Of a stretch of DNA of 64,000 bases, positions 11,601 to 22,000 are shown piece after piece. The first letter of the stretch is position 1. Each line of letters opens with the position of its first letter. The stretch covers positions 62,001 to 126,000 of the forward strand of contig JAKSYS010000078.1 of the NCBI GenBank assembly GCA_022925895.1. Direction: 5' to 3'. The notes beneath the pieces were generated by a model. That model was not told the origin of the DNA. It saw nothing but the letters and a program-made list of their open reading frames with translations, and searched no databases. Origin of the DNA: Fragilaria crotonensis (lineage: Eukaryota; Bacillariophyta; Fragilariophyceae; Fragilariales; Fragilariaceae). The position numbers and the translations under genes were made by a program.

Positions 11601-14177
11601 ACAACTACTATCAAGAGGAACGGTCTGCAGCAATCATCCCGCATGTTGGGCGTATACCTCAACCCGATGGGCGACTTTTCGGATCACCTACACATGTTGA
11701 AGAAAAAGGCGGACGACTTCTCCCGCAGTATTCTTTCCCCGCGACTAACGGAAACAGACGTCGCCATCTTCCACCGATCCATATACATCCCATCTATGCG
11801 TTATAGCTTGGCTGCTATAGCGGTTGACGAAGAATCTCTGGCGTCTGTACAGACCAATGTCATCAAGTCTATGCTTCAAAAATTCCATCTGAGCAGCACG
11901 ATTCCGACGTCACTCCGCCATGGTCCCACAGAACTTGGAGGGTTGGGTCTTTATGACCTACGCACCGAAGCGGGGATAGAAGCTATTAAATTTCTCCGAA
12001 ACTCCTTGTACAGCGACTCAGAAGCGGGAAATCTTATACGTCTAAATCTACAATACTCTCAACGAGAGGCCGGAGTTGGATTCTACTTGCTCGAGGAACC
12101 GCGGAAACACATATCATACTTGACCCCATCGTGGATTTTATCCATTCGCCAATTTCTTGCCAACCACAATATGTCAATTAAAGTGTCAGATATCCACAAT
12201 GACCAGCTCCAGGGACCGACGGATGAATATATAATGAATGCCTCCCATCTCCAGCGCTACAGTCCTGCTCAACAACTCGATCTAAATCTAGTTCGAACTT
12301 GGCTCCAAGTTACGACGCTCGCCGAGATGTCTGATCCAGAGCGTCCGAACCGAATTCTTTTGTCCTATCTTGATGCCAAACGTCCGGATGGGTTTCAAAT
12401 GTCAGACACATGGCCCCGCCAACTCCAACCATCCAAAGCTCAGGTCCGCTTGTGGAAACGCTTCATCTCGTCGTCCTTTCTCCGCTACATTCCATACTGG
12501 AAGAAAACCCCGGTTTCAAAACCTTCACAAACTGCGATGTCCCACGAGCCCAGCACACCTGTCAATGACATGGAGTCTTTCGACGAATATCTCTCTACTG
12601 TACTTTCACGAACTGAACGACGATTACTCGATGGCTTGGAGCAAATGAGCTCCGACATAAAAATCTGGAGGGCCTTCCGTTCGAAAGCTCGGTTACATCT
12701 GGCATCCGACGGCGGACTTGGTGAAATGTCAGCTACCCACGGTTGGGTACTGAGCTCGGGTAAAGAGGTGCTTTATCAATGCTCGGGACCGGTCGACGGT
12801 CCCATCGATACAAACTCATCGACAAGAAGTGAGCTCGGTGGATGCGCGTCGTCACTATTATTCCTCTCATCTCTCTCCGGTTTCTGGGGTATTCGTCACC
12901 GTTGTTCGTTCCGTTGGTACACTGATAGCACTTCCGCGATCAGCCGTTTTCACAAATTCTGCGGCCGAGGACATCGTCCCACTCGCATGCCCCCCGATTC
13001 CGATCTCTTGTCCATTATTTCATCGCGCCTAAGAGACCTCAAGCGTCCATTTAAACCTCGATGGGTCAAGGCACACCAAGATAACTCTATGGCGTACGAT
13101 AGGTTGCCTTTGTCCGCTCGTTTAAATATTGATGCAGACTTTCTCGCAACTCGATATCGACAACATGGCCGCCTTCGCGCGATCGAAACAATCGACCACA
13201 GCTCGAATCAACAAGTTTCGATCTACATAAACGGTATCCCAGTCACGAGTCAATACGATGACTGCATCCGCTTTCATGTCAATGGATATCATCAGCGCCA
13301 ATATGTTCAACATCGCCACGACTGGGACAATAAGACCTGGGATTCAATTGACTTCCACACCTTTGGTAAGCACTTCAAACGCCTTCGACCACATCATCGG
13401 GTTCAGCATTTCAAGTTTGTTCATGATCTACTCCCCTTAGGGGAGCGCCGTCACCGCGAGGCCACCATAAAGGATGATTCGTTGAAACTCTGCCCTTGCT
13501 GCCAAGCCTCAGACGAGACTTCCTTCCATTTTATTCGGTGCACTTCCAACCCAGTACTGCAGTCCAGTCTTGCTACGTTACGGTCTGACATTGTCACGAG
13601 CGACATCCATCCAGTTCGATATCTCCTGGCTGATGGTTTTTGCCACACGATCCAATCGGAAACACATTATTCTCCCACATTCACCCAATTCCCACTCCAC
13701 TTCCAAGACCTCATCTCTGACGCACTGACCAATCAACGTCAGATCGGGTGGGACAACTCGCTGAAGGGTTATTTTGCCAAGGAATGGGGTCGGATGGCCC
13801 AGTATGATATGCATGGCAACGCTCGAGACATCCGAAAGGGAGAAACACGCATGAAGGAGATTATTAGCGCATTGAGTGCGCATTTTCGACGCCTGTGGAT
13901 TTCTCGGAACGGAGTACTACACTCTCCAAACGACGCTATTCTTGCAAGCATTCGATCCGCGGAGTCGGTGGAAATAGAGTACTATCATAGCCGGCCTCAC
14001 CTACTTCGTACTGGGGACAAACACTACTGCGACCGACCTCTATCATCCATCCTGTCGGGCACACCAGCCACGAGGCGTCGATGGTTACGAAAGGTCAAAC
14101 AATCCTCGGCGGACCTCACTAAAGATGGTACACGGCAGACCTTGCTTACAAATTTTTTTCGCAGATCGAGTGGTTGA
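8700..14177 (+). pseudogene. LINE ORF2: APE endonuclease, reverse transcriptase, RNase H
   Basis: The endonuclease (about 8,700-9,520) has LSETNTCW near its start, MLDANSTLDD, RRIDFIF and the closing QSDHRSL motif. The reverse transcriptase follows, with motif A FDNDASACYDRI near 11,020 and the catalytic FVDDT near 11,360. RNase H (about 12,690-13,150) shows LASDGG, TRSELGG, WYTDSTSA and NIDADF, matching the D-E-D-D residues. A CPCC-x8-H-x4-C finger lies near 13,490. Frame changes near 8,710, 9,080-9,165 and 10,245 break the 5' third. From about 10,248 to the stop at 14,177 the frame is uninterrupted. The open RT-RNase H half with a broken front suggests a young copy or residual sequence errors. 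Confidence 0.82.
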
Positions 14178-14243
14178 GTCACGGTTCAGTCCCAACAATT
14201 TGAATTTATTTTGATTTTCTTATTCTCGCGGATTCCCGCTGGA

Positions 14244-14323
14244 ACTGGGTACACAGTAGCGGCCTACCGGCCGGTACATGGTGAAAACCCATTAATAATT
14301 AGTTCATATTTTATTTTATTTAT
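14244..14323 (+). repeat. LINE 3' tail motif, copy b (in the full element)
   Basis: GGGTACACAGTAGCGG, the palindrome CGGCCTACCGGCCG, ACATGGTGAAAACCC and AATAATTAGTTC, followed by an AT-rich end directly at the target duplication. Related copies are at about 3,925 and 36,376. Its terminal position suggests the RNA end recognised by the LINE reverse transcriptase. Confidence 0.7.
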
Positions 14324-14338
14324 CAATTTTGTTTGCTC
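14324..14338 (+). repeat. LINE target-site duplication, right copy
   Basis: An exact repeat of 5,544-5,558. The splice acceptor CAACAG of the accessory gene starts at the next base. Confidence 0.8.
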
Positions 14339-15350
14339 CAACAGACAGCTAACTGTATATGAACTAATCACAAATTTATGGAACTCTGAGCTCTTCAATC
14401 CCATGGCTCCGCCTTCGCACTGTCATTCTGATTTTGCGGCGGCCATTGACTGCTCTTATGAACAAGTTGCGGGGCTACAGCCAGCTACTACGCCTCAGAA
14501 GGTTGCAGACTGCCTTGCATCAATTCGGAATGATCTTCTGAAGATCATTCCGAAGTGGGAACAGAGTGGACAAGGAGAGGGAGGTGGTGACAATGAACAG
14601 GAGGAACAAAACAACGACGACGACGAACAACAACAAGAGGATGACTCACTGAGTACGTCCATCACTTCTGTCGCCAGCAACAATGTTTCGAGCCCTACTG
14701 CTATGGGCGCGTTGAGCCATCGGCCAGCTCGTGCATTGCAATCAAGAAGTTCCTTCCTCGGCGGGAGACCATCGTATGTGTTGTACTACTGGGAGATTGT
14801 GGATGCTCATCGTTGCAGCGACTCACCAGTAATGCTGGCGCAGCCAACGCTTCTGCCGCGCCAAGTACTGTGAGCAGCACCGGCAGTTGGACACCTCGAG
14901 GCCGACGTCATGCCGACATGAAAAACGATGAACAAGCAAGAACAAGCAAGAAAGATGGCTCCGCTTGTTGCCAGCATTGACAAGCTAGCTGCAATACACG
15001 AAGGTATGGCTCACGAACGTGCAAGAGATAGAGAGCAACAGAAGAAATTGGAGGATAAACAAGCATCATTAGAAGTGCGTCAGATGGAACAAAAACGGAA
15101 ATTTGAGCGACGAATGTGTGAGCTGAGAGATCTTGCTCGTCAATATAGACGAGAGCGAGTACAACTAGACAGCAAAGGTGAAAATTTTGCTATACTCAAA
15201 GACTTCTACGACGAGGAGATTAAGTCGATAGAGGTTGAACTTGGTGAATTGGTTGATGGTCCTACTGCTAACTAGAAGTGTAGTAACATTTGTGATGCAA
15301 TCATGTTTTAGTTTACGACTTGCACGTCACTAAACAATCAGTAACTAGTG

Positions 15351-16775
15351 TCATTGTCTAGATAGTGGTGTTGGTCGTGTCACTCCAATCGACGCAACAT
15401 AAGAGTGCAGTTGGTCGCGTGGCAGAGGTACTCTGGTTGACTCGCTCACATAGTTGTAGCTACGTTGCATGTTGTAGCGACCATTCGTACCTCCAACATC
15501 ATCGAAATGGTTACCACCATTTATTAGTTGTTGTGGAGTAACGTCCCCGTTATCTGTCACTGTGACAAGGGGCACGCCTCCATTGCGTTCAATATTCCAC
15601 TCATCGTTGGGCATGTAAGAGAGATCAGGAGTCGTATGACGATGCATCCTCATCTATGCAGTAATTGTGCAGCTTCAAGAGCAATTGCTAAAGCAACTGT
15701 CTTTGCAACTGGCACACCTACCGGGATTGCGCTTCTCAGTATTGCCCATCTCTTTGTCAAGATACCAAACGCACACTCAATCCGTATCCTCAACTGTGAG
15801 TGATAAAAATTGTAGGAATCCATTGTTCCTCCGGACACAGCGGCATATGGAGTTGCCATATAAGGTGTATTCAAGTAGGCATTATTGCCAAAGATGCTTA
15901 GGCCGGGCGCTAATAAGCCCTCCTCTAACTTCTGAAACAGTGACATGCCCTCAAATGCGAGACAATCGGATGTGGAACCTGGATACAAGATTGAAATGTC
16001 CAGAATTTGTCCCTTCACGTCGCACACTGGCTGCCTGACAGTTCAGGCCATACTTCTTCTTCCTACCGCAGTAGAACTTACCTTTGTCACAACCATTGTC
16101 CATGCAGTCTTTTGGAGATGGCTTGTGGATCCATATAAGTATACCATCGATTGCGCCGGCACAACACTTGAAACCGGCCCTCGACACTTTGTAAAAACCT
16201 CGGGCTATTGCGTGCTGTGCATTGTGATCTTCCGGGTATTTGATAGTAAATCTGGGATGTTTGTTGGTTGCGTCGACAACGTACCAATAGCTGTTGAGCG
16301 TTTCAGTATGACTTATACCGTATGTGGTCATCATGTTGTATGGAGAGCCCCCAGAGAACCAACGGATTGCACAAGCAAGTCGGACATCACAAGATATACG
16401 CCCATTTGGAACATGTCTTGTTGATCTACCGCCTCCTTTTTGTCCTGCTGCATGAAGTATGTATGGACAAAGCTCATTCGCAAGACGTTTGAACGTTGAG
16501 AACTTCATCCTGTATGCCCTTCTGAAGTACAAAGGGCCAAGTTGTTTGTAAATCTCATTTATAGAGCGTCGCCTGCGAGCGCGGCATGGATGACCACTAC
16601 CTGCTGGTGCTGTTCCAGAATGTGTCCGAGTTCTACTTGAACCAGAACCGTCTTTTGCAAAAACATCACTTGCAAGAGCAGCAACTGTTCCTACTAAGGT
16701 TGCAACGTCTGCGGCTGCTAGATCCATGTCATCTGCGAACCGCAACGTCCGAGTTGTTCTTTTGGAAATGAGCAT
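15351..16775 (-). pseudogene. PIF/Harbinger transposase (DDE_Tnp_4)
   Basis: The chosen start is the ATG at 16,775 (MLISKRTTRTLRFADDMD); the frame also allows 16,838. It contains the N-terminal MKFSTFKRLANELCPYI region, GAIDGILIWI with the first catalytic Asp, YPGSTSDCLAFEG, and RIECAFGILTKRWAIL with the catalytic Glu. The second Asp, normally in a GDNAY motif, is Asn here (IFGNNAY; AAT in place of GAT). The C-terminal PLPRDQLHSYVASIGVTRP block resembles Harbinger tails. Frame breaks lie near 16,020 (after GLNCQA) and near 15,655. It is convergent with the accessory gene. It would be inactive from the residue change alone. Confidence 0.85.
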
Positions 16776-18371
16776 GGTGAAAGTACTTATCTTTGTAACA
16801 ATGAAATGAAGTACGATGACATATAGGTCCAATGACACACCAATGATGAAACCACGTGGTACTCATCTTCGACCTTCTGGTGGAAACTTGGGAGTTCAGA
16901 ACTTGGAAACTTCGAAGTATAGTTTCTTGTCGTCAACCCCAGTATTTTTTGTCGCATGGCATGCGACAAAAATTCTTCCGAGTTTTGGGATATCCCAAAA
17001 TTTTTGTCCTACGAAAAAGCCAGCCTCCATTTTCGTGCGACAAATGTTTTTCAGCGATTCTCATTGATGCCTACAATTGAAGTTCGCTTGTTGGCCCTAG
17101 AAGGCATGCAAAACCCAGTTGTGCACCCAATCCTTTTACTAGAAGTCAAGTGCTGCATACTCTGTAGGTTTTACGTACGGCAAGAAGTGTCGTACACCCC
17201 CGTACAAGCAAGAAATTGGTGAACTGCAAAGTGCGAACAACAACAAAAACATCATAATCTCTTGATTGCAACTTCCTCAAGGTGTTTCTACTCATGTCAG
17301 GCACCGATGGCTGCATCAATGGTGACCGTGATTGGGAAGAAAAGGTGGTCATCATGTCCGTTTCTGCGGATTCAGATGAGGATCTCGAAGTGTTGGGCCT
17401 TTGTGGCCGTATCCCACAGCCGAGACAATCATGCCTGCAAACATGGACATGGGATCCGTTGGTGCCTCCTCTGATGTCTCAACAGCGGACATGCCAGTGA
17501 AGTACTAACTATGAGGATGTGCCTACTGATGATGTTGTTGTTGGGTGATTGACCCATAAGGACCAAACGCCTTGTTGTCGTAAATCTAATACTGACTAAA
17601 GGCTCCTTCTTGTAAGCACCAGCTTGCACCCACCAAGACGGCTCGCGAGACTGCTTCAGCCACTGCAGGAATAACGAAGCCTCACACAGACCGTGCAGGA
17701 ACCGTTGCTCTCCTGCGTGAGATCCCTCTTTACCTGAAGAGGTTCTTCCTTTTCAGTGTCTTGTCCGTGAGATTGCTCCGAGAGATTTCAAGCCGGACCT
17801 TTGCTTCCAGGGATCTGCTATCCCCGCACTTGCTGCTTCTTGCTTGTTTATTGAGGAAGAAGTACCATGATAAATGGTTTGCTTCAGCAGTGCAATATTC
17901 AATAGAGTAATGTTAGCACTTAGCGTTGTTGATGGATGCAATGAGCAACATTATGCGGCGTACGAGCTATTTGTACTAGAAAAAACCCAGTCTGGGTCGT
18001 ATGTTTGAGTGTTTTGGGCGATGTTCACACTGGTGTAATGAGTCCTATATTTTTAAATCCGCTTTTTTGTCGCATGCTAGCTTTTTTCATGCGACAAACT
18101 CGTGCGAACTCCGAAAAAAATTTGATGAAGTTTGCGATGTTGTAACTTTGCAAGCATCATGATTGGAAAGCAATCCTCACAGATTTAGGTAGAATGTTAA
18201 AAGCATTACAGATCGCACTTTTCACATTTTTTTAGGCGTTGTTTTTTGTTCTGATATGGCGTCTCAACATTTTGTCGTCTTTTTTGTCGCACGGAATTTT
18301 CAGACCGGGGTTTAAGGGCAAGAAAATGTAAGCTGAAATTATCTGGTTATGTGCCCTTGGAACTTCGTACG
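16776..18371. other. Harbinger right non-coding arm with palindromic TTTGTCGCA motifs
   Basis: No convincing gene. Perfect palindromes occur at 16,946-16,972 (13-bp arms TTTTTGTCGCATG, 1-base loop) and 16,983-17,000 (TTTTGGGATATCCCAAAA), and a hairpin at 18,066-18,098 has 11-bp arms. Single copies of the half-site lie near 17,034 and 18,281. A short frame at 17,282-17,500 (MFLLMSGTDGCINGD) is unrecognised and may be chance. Confidence 0.6.
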
Positions 18372-18395
18372 AAGTTTTGTTGTCCGGACTCTGCC
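18372..18395 (-). repeat. Harbinger right terminal inverted repeat
   Basis: Read inward it is GGCAGAGTCCGGACAA followed by C and AAAACTT, matching the left end with a few mismatches. TTA follows at 18,396-18,398. Confidence 0.85.
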
Positions 18396-19055
18396 TTAAA
18401 ATAACAGGGTTTTATGATGACTCTTGGAGTGCTTTTACTGGATCAATAAAAATCAACAGGTATGTCACACCCAATCTACAGAAGAACTAATGCAGCGCTG
18501 TACATTTGTGCTCTTGGAGCAATGCGAACTTCTATTGTTAAATGACAAGTTTCTCTAGCTTCTTTCTCTACAGTTACACGTCTATCAATGACTTTCACCT
18601 TTCACTGGGTCAACGTATTCAACAGTTGTTTTTTATATGTTTCCACGTGATTTGTCGCCTGCCGGGCGTCCAGTGAGAAGCAACATCGAAAACCAAATGG
18701 TCCGGATAATCCTCCTCGAATTATTTATGTCGCACATCTGCTGGCAGAGGGCATGGATGTCGAACACGCTTATAGAATTTCTTAACCAAGTGTCGGTCAT
18801 TCATCTCAACTCACAGAGCGAAGGACATCGTACAAGTTCGGAAAACGAGGGTAATGAAGCACATGGAACCATTTAGGTCATCGTTTGAATCATCAACGGT
18901 CATAGGTCATAAGTAACCAGTGTCAAAAAATTGTTTTTGTTGACATCCTGCTACACAAATACACACGCATCGTACTACGATCGTAGTAATAGTGCTTCGG
19001 ATTGCACAAAAACCACGAGACTAGTCATAAAACGCCCCGCGGAATCTTCAGCAAG
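18396..19055 (+). other. Upstream region of the DUF1800-DUF1501 gene
   Basis: No gene seen. The region is AT-rich, contains short reading frames without domain signals, and presumably holds the promoter. No distinct promoter motif could be singled out. Confidence 0.4.
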
Positions 19056-22000
19056 ATGAAGCTGTCTAGCTTCCACAGCATCTTCTATCTCTTATTGGCG
19101 ACATGCTCAAGTGTGGTCCACAGTGCAAGTTTTTCCTGTCCTGCCTCTGCAGGGTCCAGTGACTTTACAGCCATTGGTTCAACCACACTTTTGTACCAGC
19201 CTCAAAGGGTTATGCACGTTGGTTCAGGTCTCACCCGATGGTGAGAGCTTTAAACCTGTTGGTCGAACTTACGCTGGTAACGCTTGGGAAGCCTACAGTG
19301 GACAGTTTGCTTCGCTTTCGTGGAGTTGCAGTGGTTCAACATGTGTTGTGAACCTTCCTGCTCTTGATGCTGGAGCCAAGTATCAATTGACAACTTTTGC
19401 AACCCCTACCTCATCAGCGGTTCGCAAAAACGATATTGCTCGCTTCTTGGAACAAGCAACCTTTGGACCAACGCGTGCTGATATTAATAAGCTCAATGCT
19501 ATATCAAATCTTCCCCAAGCGTATGCGGCCTGGATCAAGGATCAGCAAGACACCGTTCCTCTCACTTCCCACCGCGCTGCGTTTCGAGAACGCATGAATG
19601 CCAAAATGGAGACTGCTACCCGCATCGGAGCTGTCACGCATCCTTGTCAAAAGGGATCGCGATTCCGCCGTTATGCCTTCTCCTCCAAGGATTACGGAAA
19701 GTACATGGAGATTAAGACGGTGGGAACCAAGAGAATCATCAAGATTGATGGATTTGTTCGGACCGTGGTGCAAGGTCCAGTTTACCAGTATTGGAACCCG
19801 TCCGTTGTGTGGCCCGATGGAAGGTACGTTCTCAATCACGTCTCAGCAGAAGTCAAGTTTACTCTGTACGCCCATCTTCGCAACTCACCCCAATGTCTCC
19901 CACAGTTACCAAATCTCCAATGCTGCAGGCACAGATATAATTGGTGGAAATGTGTACATGTACCTCCCTTCGGCTGGTGGTAATACCGATGCGTCTTTTA
20001 ACGGAAACTACGGAAACCCTACGATCCAGTTTGATTCATCGATTGGTGCCAATCCGAATGTGGTGATTACGTTATCGACCAGCGTTGCAGCTGCCATTGA
20101 TAACAAATACTTTACCACGGAAAGCGTAAAGACGCAAGAAATTGTGCTGACCCAAGACCTGACAGCTTCCGTCTGTGCCTCTCTGAAAGATCCTGGTAAT
20201 CCTGTCAATGCAGTCTTTGCACTCTTTAATGGTGCTTATTGGATTCATGATCCGCGCTTTGTAAGTCAATTATGTTCCCCCTTGTTGACCCTGAAAACGC
20301 CTGGCTCATGATTAATTCTTCCATCTCTTTTCATCTTACACACAGGAACTTATCAACAACACCCTCACTGCACCCGCGCCCGACGGAGGTGGAAAGTTGA
20401 GCAGAGACACATTCAACATTGTCCAACCTGATCAAGGTGCCATCTGTTCCAACGCCCCAAGAACCTTTCTCAACGAAGACACTTGCTTCATGACCGAAAA
20501 CCCTACCGCGTGCGTGGCTGAGCTCTTCGACCCATATGATTACAGCAATCTTCCCAAATTCTATGTCAATGTGAACGCTACCACCATTCGCAACATCTAT
20601 TCAGCGACTGGTGGCGGAGCTGAGGGTACGCGATACCTCTATGCCGTTCAGGGTCTACGACAGAAAGATGACAAAGCCGTCGGTTTTCCGTGTGAACGCA
20701 CTGGATCGCGCTGGCTCCCCATCACGTGCACTGGTGCTGCCGCCAGTCTCGACCCGACCGTTCAAGAGATTTTCTCTAATCTATTGGCGGACGACAGCGA
20801 TCCCAACCCGCTCATGCGAGATATATGGAACTGGTGGGACGTGGAATGTCCAGCTCCCGTCTATCAGTCGTATGGGTTTGAAGTGAGAGACCTCGACGGA
20901 ACGAAATGTTGGAAGAACGTGCACCCAGAGTATCTGAACGTGTACGACATGACTTTCTGGACGCGATTAGACGGCCACCCGGGTAACTCCGCTTCCCGAA
21001 ACCCTATCAAGGAATTCGCTCAACGGGGGGCGACAACGTTGGACTTTCCCAGTTGGCACAGCATGAATCGGTGGTCGGACAACAAGTACAACTTTGGATT
21101 CGTCGGCCGACTTGGAGACAAGGTGCACTATTATTCGCTTCCCAAGGAGCTTCGCTCACCAACGTTGAATCAGTTGTTTGGCTTTACTCCGAGTGCCCTC
21201 AACTTTACGAACACGAAGGGAGTTCTTGTCTGCGGAAGTCCCTTTGAAGTGGCTAATGACCTCATGCTCGGAGGAAGTCAGGGCCGCGGCGCGTACGATG
21301 CTATGAATCCTTACTATGCCACCACCGATTATGTCGACTTTGCGAAACAGAAGAGGATTGTGTGGACACAAATCGCTCTCGGGGCAAAAGATCAACTGAG
21401 ACAACGCGTCGCATGGGCCCTTGCTCAGATTCTGGTTGTCGCCCCCACTGCTGTTTCAGATGCAGAATTAATGACAGACGCCATGACTACGTACTATGAC
21501 ATCTTTGTTCGCAACGCCTTCGGCAACTATCGGTCAATTCTCAAAGAAGTGTCTTACAGTCCGCTAATGGCCCAGATGCTTACGTACTACGGATCCAGAT
21601 CGACTGCTTACACTTGGCGAAACAATCGCGAGCTGGAATTCGCCGATGAGAACTACGCACGTGAAATCATGCAACTCTTCACTATTGGTATGCACAAACT
21701 GAACAAGGATGGCACCAAAGTCCTCGAAAGCAGCGGCAATCCTGTCCGAGCATACACCAATGACGACATTGTCGAGTACGCTCGTGTCTGGACTGGTTTC
21801 ATAGCGCGATCGCTTCGAGGCAACATCGAAAACATCTATGATACCAATAATGTCGATCCGATGCGTATCAACTTGGAATACAGAGACGTCTTCCCCAAGA
21901 TGGGGTTGGATCGCAAATACATTGGCGACGGTGTCCCCTTGTGCTCTGATCTACCAGCCAAACACTTTTTGAAGAAGGGCGCTACCTACAGGCTTCTGGG

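Larger units (their letters stand above)
5559..14323 (+). mobile_element. LINE (APE-type endonuclease, reverse transcriptase, RNase H)
   Basis: An 8.77-kb non-LTR retrotransposon flanked by exact 15-bp duplications at 5,544-5,558 and 14,324-14,338. Order: a short 5' leader, ORF1 (5,652-8,519) with a coiled coil, ORF2 (about 8,700-14,177) with endonuclease, RT, RNase H and a CCHC finger, then a 146-bp 3' tail ending in an AT-rich run. The size and near-full 5' end indicate an almost complete copy. ORF1 and the endonuclease part have several frame breaks, while the RT-RNase H frame is open for about 1,300 codons. It sits in an intron of the Harbinger accessory gene in the same orientation. Confidence 0.87.
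4834..15275 (+). pseudogene. Harbinger accessory protein (coiled-coil C-terminus), intron interrupted by LINE
   Basis: This is the partner gene of the Harbinger transposase; in this superfamily the second protein typically carries a Myb/SANT-like DNA-binding role, which I infer rather than see. Exon 1 (4,834-5,464) begins MSSSNDDNIDEYNE and includes RPLNWPKAQKIEWLEANP, a D-FL-E block and an ADAQSRQEFDARNSENR end. The donor GTAAAG is at 5,465 and the acceptor CAACAG ends at 14,344. Exon 2 continues in phase as RQLTVYELITNLWNSELFNP, then an acidic Asn/Gln-rich linker and a charged helical tail (14,928-15,275). The LINE lies inside this intron. Frame breaks occur near 4,985, 5,258, 14,815 and 14,935, with an in-frame stop near 5,330. 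It ends 76 bp from the convergent transposase. Confidence 0.72.
4444..18395. mobile_element. PIF/Harbinger DNA transposon with a nested LINE
   Basis: The left end begins GGGAGCGTCCGGACAA and the right end is its imperfect inverse (GGCAGAGTCCGGACAA read inward), with TTA at 4,441-4,443 and 18,396-18,398. TTA/TWA duplications and a DDE_Tnp_4-type transposase define PIF/Harbinger. It carries two convergent genes: a plus-strand accessory protein (4,834-15,275) and a minus-strand transposase (15,351-16,775). Removing the 8.8-kb LINE and one target copy leaves about 5.2 kb, a normal Harbinger size. Both genes have frame breaks and the transposase has a changed catalytic residue, so it is not autonomous as it stands. 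Confidence 0.88.
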
